From Nymphaea colorata (Eukaryota; Streptophyta; Magnoliopsida; Nymphaeales; Nymphaeaceae): 64,000 nt of DNA. The notes beneath the pieces were generated by a model. That model made no database searches. It was not told where the DNA came from and was given only the letters and a program-made list of their open reading frames with translations. The position numbers and the translations under genes are program-made. How positions within the stretch are numbered: position 1 is the first letter of the stretch; the number at the start of each line of letters is the position of its first letter. Positions 24,166 through 38,900 of this stretch are shown here, piece by piece. The DNA is taken from positions 18,305,716 through 18,369,715 of the forward strand of contig NC_045144.1 of assembly GCF_008831285.2 (NCBI RefSeq), written 5' to 3'.

Positions 24166-24740
24166 GATATAGTGAATTATTGGAACCTCAGCCATTTGAT
24201 ACTGACATAGAATTCATAGACCGTGTTTTGGACTTTGCTTCAGCATCAAAGCAGCATTGGACATGATGACAGATGAGTATTCTGTTTCACAAGCGATGGC
24301 AAAATATCCCCAGGCTCCTTTTTCGGACTTGGTAAGTTACTCCATATCCTTGGTTTGCAACTTTGCATGGATGTTACGAATATTCATGGCATTATATTCC
24401 TATCCATATACCCTAAATATGTGAAATAAGTTGCTAATAATTAAAGAGAAAATTCTCTGCATGCATTCAAGTCCATTGAATGGGTCCTTTCTGTAGAACA
24501 CTATTCACGAAATTATTGTTTTATGGCTTTTCCTTCTTTTTTCTCCTTTTCCTGCCAAAGCAAATGCATATTCTGCTGAAATGGGCAAAATTTTACATCT
24601 GTACATTGTATGTGTTATAATTAATTCTATTACGTGTCCAACTTTTGGGTTTGATGCTTACGGATGCAACTTTTGCAGGCTCTTTTCTCTAATCTATATA
24701 AAGTTCTTGCTCCTGAACGGCCATGTCATAGTTGTTTGTG
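24160..24740 (+). pseudogene. Scrambled nucleotidyltransferase gene fragments
   Basis: 24160-24350 matches 10632-10826 (most of exon 13, its donor and a little intron). It carries a 1-bp deletion (TTCAGCATCAAAG against ATCAGCAGTCAAAG) that leads to a TGA. It is followed at about 24375 by sequence matching 7895-8160 (intron 11) and 8200-8300 (exon 12, ALFSNL.KVLAPE.PCHSCL). Exon 13 thus precedes exon 12, the reverse of the real gene. No start, catalytic motifs or remaining exons are present. Confidence 0.92.
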
Positions 24741-24975
24741 AAACTCTCTTATGCTGACCTTTCTAAGGAGGCTTTATGAATTTCATAATTTTGTAGAATT
24801 TCATTTTCTGCTTGGCGTTATGCATGTCCTCTTGAGATAGTACAATGTTCACATGGATCCTAGATGCACAATACTTGCAGGAGAGAGGAAGTGGCCCATG
24901 AAATCTTTTTATCAATGAATGGAGAACTACCTGGATTGTCTTAATTTTGAGGGCTTTATATACCTGTATCCTAAG

Positions 24976-25167
24976 CAGGGGTGGAGCCAAGGGGCGCTGG
25001 CAGGCCATGGCCCCCACTCAATAAAACTTTTTAGAAAAATCTACATGTAAATGTAAATTTGAAAATTTTTATTTAGTCTGTACTAAAGTTTATTTTATTT
25101 CATCCCCTGTCAAAATTTTGGAACTATAGTTCAACTTCGTGGTGAAAAATTTACAGCTTCACCCCTG
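24976..25167. mobile_element. 192-bp miniature inverted-repeat element with an empty site in the paralogue
   Basis: The ends are CAGGGGTGGAGC and GCTTCACCCCTG (11 of 12 complementary). AAG flanks both sides (24973-24975 and 25168-25170). The paralogous sequence at about 8935-8950 reads GTATCCAAGTCATGTGGAC with no insert and one AAG, so the element landed here after the segmental duplication. A 3-bp target duplication with these ends does not fit hAT (8 bp); the superfamily is open. Related copies lie at 57703, 59409 and 63791. Confidence 0.75.
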
Positions 25168-25169
25168 AA

Positions 25170-25630
25170 GTCGTTGGACACAACTTGGGTGCAGCAACTA
25201 ACCATTTGCTCTCTTTTTCATATAGTTATTCATAGGGTGATGACATCTTACTATCTTAGTTGTTAATTTTGTTATTTTCAGAACATTTGGATGGCTGGAG
25301 ATATACATATATATATATATAAACACCCATGTTTTTGGCAAATGCTGCACTTGCACTCATCTATGTTCACATATGAGTAATATGAACACCCATGTGTTTT
25401 TTTTTCTTTTTTTGAGCCAAGTGACTAAAATTGGCATTGATATCTAACAAGCTTGACGCTCAAGCATGTTTTGGGTTGGGTAAGCATAGTTAATAATATC
25501 AAAGCCATGTTCAAAACTTGGACCGGCATGTAAGAATAACTTATTCAGAAGACAACATATTTTTTCGAAGGGAAGGACACAAGAGTAGTTCGACAATCGA
25601 CATTGAAAATTTTGGAAAATGTTGAGCTAT

Positions 25631-25679
<49 letters not shown>

Positions 25680-25915
25680 TCAATTTGTTGTATCAAGCAT
25701 CCTAATTGTTTGATGTTGTGATAAAAATTCCTTATACTGTACATCATAACTTCCTGGTAAATTCAATTCGATACAATGTTGCCGCAATGATAGCATATAT
25801 GCAAAATTTAGAAGCCGCATTCAAGATTTTTGATCGGTTAAACTTGCTTTGGGTAATTGGAACTAGTCATTACCAACTCAGTGGAACTCACTTGGCTGCA
25901 TTTTGATTCAAACGT
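25170..25915. other. Second-unit spacer following the nucleotidyltransferase fragments
   Basis: 25440-25628 matches 8975-9147 (intron 12) and 25680-25905 matches 11655-11915 (beyond the gene's 3' end). A (GA)n tract (25635-25675) sits exactly where the two homologies meet, skipping exons 13-14. No gene is seen. Confidence 0.75.
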
Positions 25916-26034
25916 CTACACTGATGCGTGCAGTGACGCATGCCGCGGGAACGACGACCGAGCAGACGATTACTGACGTTCGTTCCCGTTTTACCGGCCA
26001 TTGATGATTCCACTTTTTTTTTTTTTTTGTAGTG
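25916..26034. mobile_element. CACTA-type terminal fragment
   Basis: Homology to the first-unit spacer breaks at about 25915. The inserted DNA is rich in CGACG-type words and ends TTTTTTTTGTAGTG near 26033, the complement of a CACTACAAAAA terminus. GC-rich subterminal repeats next to such an end are typical of En/Spm (CACTA) elements. The opposite end was not identified. Confidence 0.45.
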
Positions 26035-26329
26035 AGAGTCGGCTGAAACCAAATCTGGAAGTAGCGAACTCGTTACGGTTGGATTCATATTTGTTTTACT
26101 TGGAAATGAAAGTTCCAAGTTCAAATGTTACTGCTAATGCACCCAGTAGTTAGACCAATTAATTTGAGTTTTAACCAGTAATTGGATGAATTATCTGATG
26201 TAGCTAACTGCTAATCGTTAGGTCTCAGAAAGTATATCAAACTTGGGTTGATGCATCTCTATTTTCTAGTCACTGAAGTTAATCAATTTCATCGTCAATG
26301 GCATCAACGGGAAAAGAAAAAAAAAATCC

Positions 26330-26690
26330 ACGTTTAGTCAAGTCGCCAGTGAAGAGAATGTCGGCGATAGTTTTCGCGGCATGCGTCGTTACACTCGTTG
26401 GTGTAGACGTCTTCACTAACACATGGGAAACGTAATTAAATTAGCTATTACCGCCGTCTGTCGGACGTCGAGAATAATTTTTAGCGACGGGAAGCCCGAT
26501 GTCTATGATAATTCTAACCGACAATCACTGAACGTAAATAAACATTTTTATCGACACTTTATCGAATGTCGGTTAAAATTTTTCTCAACCCTCTCCCTTA
26601 GTAATTCTTTGACCGACGCTCATTTCAACGTCAATAATAATTTTTTATCAACGCACTTTCATGCGTTGGTAAAGATTTGTTAATTTTTTT
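26330..26690. mobile_element. CACTA-like subterminal repeat block
   Basis: A run of GTCGGCGATAGTTTTCGCGG, GCGTCGTTACACTCG, GACGTCGAGAATAATTTTTAGCGACGG and CGCACTTTCATGCGTTGG words, unlike the AT-rich surroundings and absent from the first-unit spacer. Multiple imperfect CGnCG inverted words suit subterminal regions of CACTA elements. No transposase is present. Confidence 0.35.
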
Positions 26691-26699
26691 TAATCTAGA

Positions 26700-28130
26700 A
26701 TTGAAATTAGTTTTGAAAATAAAAAATAAATCTACAAATATAAACCTTGTTACAGAAGCCATTTAAGCATTTACATGTTCATAACTAAACCAACATCGAC
26801 CCAGTAGTGGGACCAGATTTTTTTTTGCTAAAAAAGGGCACCGTTGTAGAAATTTTTATTTTTATGAGGCACAATATATATAAATAAGTAAATAATTATG
26901 ATATATTTATATAAAATTAAGGAAAAATTTTGTCATTGCACAGGCAACTGACCACGCTAGCCTATGTGTAGCTCCACTATTGCATCGATTGGGCACTAGC
27001 GTATATGTAGCTCCACTATTGCATCGACCCAGTCTGTCCCGACTCCATATCTTCGATATATATAAGATAATTATATAGTATTCTATGTCACTTATTCAAG
27101 ATCTTGGATCCCCACCATCTATTGTTTATGATAGGGGTTAGCCATTATGAGTTGCATTTCTTTTGCATCTCAATCTTCGTTGGCAGTGGTTAGGTGAAGT
27201 AAACTAATGGCGATGATGTTCATAAAATAAGGAAGTAGACACACGGCCGACTGTATCAGACCTTTTATGTGGCATGGAAGTAAGGTATCTCCTAATTCTG
27301 TAAAGACTTTGGATTTGGATCCATTGGGTCAGGGCAACAAACTTCCTTTGTTAGAGAGACTTCTGTGCCTTCTCGTTGCAAGCTTTTTCTTATTTTTTAT
27401 CTGACCAGATTATGCCAAGAGATGTGACAAAGACAAGCCCCCTCTCACCCTTGAATTTCAACTTGAATATTTAGAGCTGACCTCCTGTGAGAAACTTCGG
27501 TATTCATAGTTTTTTTTTTTTTTCAACTTAAAGATGTTTGAAACTTTGGCCAACCATCGATTTCAATTTCCCTATCAAGATTCGAGGTTTGCGGGATGAA
27601 AGAAGAAATAACAGTTGAATTTGTTAATAGCTTTGGCAATAAGTATCTGTCTCCATCTCATATCAGAAATCCAACTAGTACACCGATTAGTTCACCATAC
27701 ATATCTTCCTGTATAGGGCTGCATCAGCCACAATAGATTAAGCAAACGATAAAAATGGCTATGTATTATTCCTTTTGGATCCATATAAATCGCTTGTTTT
27801 GCAGTTAATTTTGTGGAAAAACCATTCATCTATGTCCCTTGTATAAGCATTCCCGGCCAACTCAATAGTTTGTAACTTTACTTGCTCTGATGTAAAAAAT
27901 GACGAATGGATTTGAACTACGTGAGAAAGACAGAAGTGGAGCCATATTATGGGTGCAGAGACTTTTCACATTGATTTCTCGAGTGTTGGTAGAAGATCCA
28001 GTAAAGACAAGGGTATAAGCAACCAACTGTACTTCGATTAGTATGTGTTTCCTTTTTGAACAAAAATTAGCTTATCTACGCTATGTTCAATTATAGGCGA
28101 TCAACTTTTACAAGTATCAAACATCATGAT
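26700..28130. other. Second-unit spacer before GDSL copy 2
   Basis: No gene. 27090-27640 matches 14210-14680 and 27830-27970 matches 15305-15480. The segment corresponding to 14707-15290 is missing here but is present at 34085-34830. A short direct repeat (GCTAG/CG..TATGTGTAGCTCCACTATTGCATCGA) occurs at about 26957 and 26998. Confidence 0.65.
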
Positions 28131-28244
28131 CTCTCTCTCTTTCTCTTTCTCTTTCTAAAATAAAATGCTACGACAAAGTACTAGTTCAATTATCTTACGT
28201 TCCCTTCACATCTAGTCATAAACGCATACTGATTGATGTCCTAG

Positions 28245-28253
28245 TATATAAAG
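28245..28253 (+). promoter_or_regulatory. TATA box of GDSL copy 2
   Basis: TATATAAAG, 56 bp from box start to ATG 28301, in the same context (followed by ATGTCCACACCC) as copy 1. Confidence 0.75.
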
Positions 28254-28300
28254 ATGTCCACACCCTCTTCTTTTCATCATACTTGATTTTCAATCTTATC

Positions 28301-32223
<3,923 letters not shown>

Positions 32224-32408
32224 TCTATTAAAACTTCCCATACGAAACTTTTGCTTCTGGTCAATTCTGTTACTGTAGTACCAATTAGGGATATAAAGCT
32301 TGTTATAGCTCATAGAACAAACATGGTGCTTGAAATTGAGAACTGGCAATTTCTTTGACAGTACAAAAGTCTGTAATATATAGATATATATAACATGGTT
32401 GCATCCCC

Positions 32409-33133
32409 AAATGTGAAATGCTAACGTGATGGTCCCCTTAACACAAAAAAACTTGACTCAGCAAACAAGGCAAGACCCTGTTGAACAAAGAGCTCGGAAT
32501 AGCCCCAACGGGCTTTGGCACAGCAGCTCAGGCCGGTGGCTGGTCAGTGGTCTGTCACTAATTCAAATGACACTGACATCGTGGCCCTGTTGTGGCACTA
32601 AAGTAAAACCAGTATCCTAGTTGACATGCACTAAGGACTAGATCAAGTACCAATGTGGCCTTAGATCTTAGGGGTAAGGGAAATGATAAGGCTTCGACTC
32701 TTACTTGATGGTCAGATGCTCCTTTCATTCACCTGCATGAAAGAACTATTAATTCTGCTAAAGCATCATAGAAAGCCTGAACTGGTCCCGGCTCAGGTTT
32801 AAATCATTTACCGTGATCCTTTAACCCCTTTAACACAATGTTACTGTCCAATATAGGGAAGATTGGCACCAGTAACACATTGTTACTGTACAATATTGGG
32901 GGCAGATTCTTGGAACGCTATGTCATAGGATTTCATGAATCTGCCTTAATTTTTTGGCCAGCTCCACTAGACAGTAACATTTTGTTGTTTCCCGTTGCAG
33001 TGCAAAAGAATTCAAGTTAACCAGCTCAATGGTAAGGGTCTGCCTAGGTGGGCGTAGCTTCAAGGTTCAAATGATACAGGAAAAGAGGGCAAACTTTGAC
33101 ACGGAAAGAAAGATGGGTATAAGCTAATTGTAA

Positions 33134-33167
<34 letters not shown>

Positions 33168-33393
33168 GAGAGAGATACTACTAGGCCCCAAAAGTGGATG
33201 AAGCACTAACCAAGAGGAGATGTAGCAATTGGTGAACAAGTGCTGATGAAAATTGGTGAACAGTAACTGTACTGCAAAACTGGTACAAAACACAAAGTAC
33301 CATACAAAAACAAAATAAATGCAAATAGCAACCAGACTGCCAGTAAAATCTCCAGACAATATAATACATAAGCAACCTCACCAGAGAAACAAA
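32409..33393. repeat. Post-GDSL spacer, copy 2 of 3
   Basis: Matches 20728-21930 and 35032-35910. Homology stops at about 33393, just inside CCAGAGAAACA, immediately before the point where the other two copies run into LCB2 3' sequence. A GT/GA microsatellite lies at 33134-33175. Confidence 0.85.
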
Positions 33394-33688
33394 ATAGATC
33401 ACATAAACATTGGTTCTGCAAGTTTCTTGCAGTTACATTAATCAGAAACCAATATACTGTGATGAAAGAAAGTATCAAAACATGTTTTAATCACGGTTAA
33501 TCAAATTAAAAACCAATTGATGTTCAAAAGGCAGAGGCACTAGTCGACGCATTTAATCCTCAACAAGCAAAATTCTCCCGCCTATAAATTCAGAACCTAT
33601 TCCAAATGGTCACTTCCAGGTAACACTGCCAATTCAGGGAGGTTTAATGCTAGACAAAGTGATACTGTTCTCTAAACAGATTGCGTGG

Positions 33689-33941
33689 TCATTTGTTACC
33701 CAGTTGAGCATGAGAATCCCCAATACTCGTTCTCAAAAAATAAGCAGGAGGCTTGGGTTCAGGCAAGTTTGCAGACTCGCTGCGGAACCACGGAGGACAT
33801 GTTTGGTCGATCTGCTGCGCCTTCTTGCAGACAGAGCATACCTACGTTTATGCAAACTTAACACTTGGCTTGAGTTGCGGACACCACCCAAGTGGGATCG
33901 AGAAAGTCGATTGCTTGATCTTCCCTCCATAGTTTCCACGC
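33689..33941 (-). pseudogene. Last exon of a receptor-like kinase (G-type lectin S-receptor kinase type), broken
   Basis: On the minus strand after an AG acceptor (CATGCAG|GCG) the sequence reads AWKLWREDQAIDFLDPT, then AKC, a stop, VCINVGMLCLQEGAADRPNM, then SSVV. This is the conserved C-terminal kinase subdomain XI of plant S-domain and cysteine-rich receptor-like kinases ('I.VGLLCVQE.A.DRP.MS.VV'). An in-frame TAA replaces the residue before V.INVG, and a frame change follows SSVV (LPEPKPPAYFL then continues in another frame). Upstream kinase exons are not visible. It is an isolated decayed fragment, probably brought in with the rearrangement. Confidence 0.75.
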
Positions 33942-34084
33942 CTGCATGATCCAAAGTCAAATAGAAGAAGTAGATCAGAATGTAGGAGCAAAAGCAGCAG
34001 AGTTAGCGGCGACAATCAAAAGGAAAAAGTCTCATAATCCTCACATATCCCAAAAGTTTTAGCTGTGAGGGCTCCTCGTGCGTG

Positions 34085-34830
34085 ACTGATTTTAATAACA
34101 CTGCATGGTTTCTAGGTTGTTGGTCTATCAACTATTTTAGTACGATGGTATACGAGTTCCTTGTGGAAAGCAGAATAGTACCCATCGTATTTTCATGAAA
34201 AAACTTAATGAAACATTCTGTGTTAAGTTATTTTGTGTGTGTGTGTGTGAGCGCGCGTGTAACAAGTGATATTCATCTATCAGTTTTTGTTTGTGGTAGA
34301 GGTTAAGATAGGCGGGGTTTATGTGGAGCTTTATGACTCATAAAGCTACTTTAAAACCTTAAATTTACAGTTGGATTTAAGTGGACTTGGATCCAGTTAT
34401 ATGGTGCAGCTCCACAAGATCTATGTCACTGCCCCATGAAGCTAGTAGCGTTGGTTTGTTAACTATATATGTTTAGTGCCTCATAAAAAAAAAATCTTTT
34501 AACAGAAATTTTCTCCTTTGGTTCCATCCTTCGCTTTTCAAGATTCCCAAGTCCAACCTTTTGTATTAAATATTTGGACGTATTCAACTCTTCATCGACT
34601 TGCGTTTGTTAGTCGGACCGAAAAAGATACCTTAGTAGGTGAGGCAGGTTCTTCATATTTCATAAATTAAACTTCAAAGACGCGTTCTTGGTGCCTTGAA
34701 AAAAAGTTAGAAATTGATAAAACATAATTATCTTTTTTCTTCGTAATGTTTAGGGCTGTAATATTTAAACTCTTGACTTTGAATCCATTCTGCACGTGGA
34801 AAAAAACAAGTTGTTGATGTTGACTTTTGA
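34085..34830. repeat. Displaced copy of the pre-GDSL spacer segment 14707-15290
   Basis: GACTGATTTTAATAACA.TGCA, TTCCCAAGTCC(A/G)ACCTTTT, TATTCAACT.TTCATCGACTTG, GAAAAAGATA and TTTAGGGC(T/C)GTA match 14707-15290 in order. A reverse-oriented dispersed repeat (34300-34500) interrupts it. No GDSL exon follows; at about 35030 the sequence passes straight to the post-GDSL spacer. Confidence 0.8.
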
Positions 34831-35031
34831 ATCGTCACGGCTAGAGTGGCATAAGCCACAACTCCACCTTGCGATGAGCTCAACTCGAGTCGAGCTCTAA
34901 GTTGGCTAGCTCAAACGAGCCGTGTAAAATTATCTTTTAAGACGTTCAGGTTTTCTTAAAAAAGATCGTTAGGGTAACTTTCAAATATATATATATATAT
35001 ATATAAACATAAACAGGACGTGGCCAAGCGG

Positions 35032-35674
35032 CCTATGGCCCGTCAACATAAAACCTTTTTCTCAGCAGGCAAGGCAAGACCCTATTGAACAAGGGGTGTT
35101 GAATAACCTCAAGGGGTTTGGGTGGGGCCTGTGGCTCGTAAGTGACCAGTCGCTAATTCGAACGACACTGGCATCATAACCCTATTATGCCACTTGAGTC
35201 AAACCAGTTTACTAACTGACATGCTGACATGCAGTACCAATGTAGTCCTAAACCTTAGGGAATAAGGGAAATGAGGGGGCTTCTGCCCTTGCTTCGGTGG
35301 CCACATACTCCTTTAACTTACCCAAGTCCACGAGCTATTAAAGCAAGCACCATTGGAAAGCATGAACGGGTCCTGTCTGAGGTTTAAATCATTTACCATG
35401 ATCCTTTAACCCCTTTAAAAGCCCTTGACACTAGTAACAAATTGTTACTGTTCAGTATTGAGGTAAAATTTATAAAACTATGTTACAGAATTTCATGAAT
35501 CTACGTCAATTTTTAAGACAGATTTTATAGACAGTAACAATCTATCATTGCCCCTTACCGTGCAAGAGAACTAAGGTTAACGAACTCAATGGTAAGGGTC
35601 GGCCTAGGCTTCAAATGATACACGAAAAGGGAGCAACTTTTGACACAGAAAAAGAGTTGGCTTTCAGTAAGCTA

Positions 35675-35707
<33 letters not shown>

Positions 35708-35940
35708 ACTAGGCCCCAGAAGTGGATGAAGCACTAACCAGGAGGAGATGTTGCAAATGGTGAACAAGTACTGATGAAAATCAGTAACTGTACTGCAAAA
35801 CTGGTACAAAACACAGTACTATACAAAAACAAAATAAATGCAAATACCAACCAGACTGCCAGTAAAACCTCCAACAATATAATACATAAGCCCTTACCAG
35901 AGAAACAGAATTAAATGCTTCTGTTTATACGAAGAACATT
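35032..35940. repeat. Post-GDSL spacer, copy 3 of 3, abutting LCB2
   Basis: CAAGACCCTATTGAACAAGG, GGTTTAAATCATTTACC, AGTAACAATCTATCATTG, CTAGGCCCCAGAAGTGG and CAAATACCAACCAGACTG match copies 1 and 2. It runs into the LCB2 3' region, so it should be the ancestral position of the block. A (GA)n tract is at 35681-35707. Confidence 0.85.
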
Positions 35941-35993
35941 TGGCAGAACCACTAGCAGAAGTATGAACAGAGGATTTCTCATAAAATACAGTC

Positions 35994-38900
35994 CTAATCC
36001 TGCTTCTTCCTATCTTCCTGCTGGTTCTTTTTTGGTTCAGCAGGGAAGTATTTGATACCAACTAGGTCTCCGACTTTGCTAATAACCTGAGATAAATAAA
36101 ATAAAGAGCTAAGACAGAAACCAAGCTGTAACTAAAATTGGAAGAAACCAAGTCGAGAACAAAAGGATCATGTAGATAAACAACCAAACAAAAGAAGGCA
36201 ATCAGTAGACAACGACCTCTAAGCCTTTCACCAGGTCTTCCTTGGTGTGGGAAGCAGATATGCAAATCCGAGCTCGAGCAAGAAGCAGTGGTGTAGCTGG
36301 AAATGCAACAGTCACAACAGCAACCTACATAGCGAAGCACAAGTAATGAATTATGTGTGGAAGTCTAAAGGCATGTGACCGTTCATGTCTATATGCAAAA
36401 ATAACATCACCGTCTAGCCAGCAGAATATGTGAGGAAGTTCAATGCATTAAGTTTGTGGATTAAAGAGAGCTGCAGCCTTCACCGAGGAGACATTAAGTA
36501 AATGCTCCTAATGTCCATTTCATGATCTAGAAATTACGGCACTCGATATTGCAGAACAGCAGCCAGACTTGATCACGAGACCATCATGGCCAATCTAAAC
36601 CCCCACAGAAATTATGATACAAAGTTTATACATAAAAAATATACCCACAATTTCTGCATGTTTCCTATTCCTTTTGTCAGAGCATTTGATCTCTATGATA
36701 ATGTTCAAGTAATTCACATGAGCTACCATCGAACGTTTTGTCCTGTGAAAATTTCACCGGAAACTCTTATATTTACATGCACCCTGATGCCCTCACATTG
36801 CAGCAGATGTAGCTCTAAATAGGTAAGCACCTGATTTCTTATCTCTGGATCTCTGACCAAATCTGAATGAGCTAAATCTAGTAGGAAACTATCACATGCT
36901 TTCAACAACTGAGAGCTAAGTCTATTAGGAAACTATCACATGCTTTCAACAACTGAAGGTAAAATTTTCAGAGATCTCATTGATATGGATGACTTTTGAA
37001 TCTAAAAGAATACCTAGGATCTACTCAATCCAGGCTAGCAATCTTACATTTTGCTTAAGGCATTCTCTAGAGAAGGCTGGTATCTTTGCAGGATTGTAAA
37101 GCATTATTGGCATCACTGGTGAATCATTATCTCCAAGAACCTCAAAACCCATCTTCTGCAGCTCTGACCTGAAAAAGTTACTGTTTTCACGTATTCTTGC
37201 AAGTTTCTGAGCTCCTGTGCAAAACCAAATTAAACCAATCTCAGAAAAGATAATGTGTAACAATACAACTGTTAATATGATTTTCTATTATGAAGAAGTT
37301 TCTCTGCACCTCTACTTGAACCATCTTCGCCAAGGACAACCTTTAAGGCTGAAATAATTTGTTGAACTGCTGGGGGTGACATTGATGTAGCATAAAGATG
37401 AGCTGGGCACGTATATTTCAAAAACCGAATAAGTTCCTAGAGAACATGAAAAAAAAAACATAAGAAAATGGATATGATGTTATGGCACAGTCTATTAAAA
37501 AGCTTGTTCAATTAGGGTTATCAGCCTTTTATAAAAATTAAATTGTGAATGTGATAATGAAACCACCAAAGTAGATACAAATTATTATGTAAATATTCAG
37601 TAAAAAAAGGACAAAAATTCGATAAAAACGAAAATAAAAACCTTTGAAGCGCCAATATATCCTCCACATGAACCAAATGATTTTGTGAAAGTTCCCATCA
37701 TAATGTCAATATCAGCTGTATCAACTCCAAGTAATTCACAAACACCTCTTCCAGTTTTCCCAACAGCACCAATGCTGTGTGCCTCATCTAAATATACATA
37801 TGCCTGCTCAGAAAGACAAAGAAAAGAAAAAAAAAATTGTAAATCTCCGGGAAAAGTTCTGAGGATATGATGTAAGAGACCACTAAAGAGCGTCAGTAGC
37901 TCGCAGATATGAAAACTTACACCAATTCATACAGTAATACTCAAGCCCATCAAAGGGCTAAATAGAATTTCACCAGTTTCACTGAGGTAGTTTGATTGGT
38001 AGTACAGAACACCTGTTCCAATGCATTCCATGGTGAGAGGTGGAATGCACGAAACACACAAAAAGTGTTGAGGAACAGATCCACGTCTTTGTGCATGCAG
38101 CCCCCACCACCTGCAGGAATGCTGGCATTATGGGAACGACAGCATACCCGCAATCAAACAAGCTCTTGAGTGGAAAATATAAATTAACTGCATGCTGCCC
38201 ACTCATAAATTTATTGCTAAACAGTTAAATGCAAGTTAGGCAATAGCTTCTAAAAGGGCAACACATGCATGGCACACGTTTATGACCCACAGTCTTCACC
38301 AGCTCAGAGTGATGCTTGATCACATAAAAGAAGAGATAGAGACAAGCTTTTGTTCTGCAGATCATGCTAGGCTGGAGCAGGTTCAGATTTTTACTAACTA
38401 ATCCCGATCCTCATGCCGCAATATCGGTTTATCATGAGGTTGCAATATCAGATTATAATGCCCACAAGGCAAGTACATAAAAAATCACACAGAGGTAAAG
38501 TCTCTAGGTCTGCAAATGGACAAATCTCCAAGAGTTCAAACAAAAACTCGAACAAGACAAAGAATAAGTCCATGTGCCAAACTTTCAAGCAAAAGAGACA
38601 TGGTTTTAACCCTAAAAGAAAAAATCCTCAAAAAAAAAGCAAAACCTCAGTTAAGCAATGGTGACCACTGCTGTGTGGTTAACTAGATTGATACAGTAAT
38701 CAATAACGCTTGAGCATTCAGTGGAGGAATTTTACAAAAATATTAGACAATATTTTTAATCTCAAAAGTACTTTTTTAAAATAGTTATCTTATTCATTAC
38801 AGAAAACATAATCCCAGTTACTGCACCCATCCACCATTCCCCCCGTCCAACACAAATCAAACATCAGCTGTTCACCAAACTGTTGGGTCATCAATAAAAG

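Noticed and set aside
33647-33949. 100-aa open frame on + (MLDKVILFSKQIAW...)
   Set aside because: It is the antisense of the receptor-kinase pseudogene exon, which explains the sequence better.
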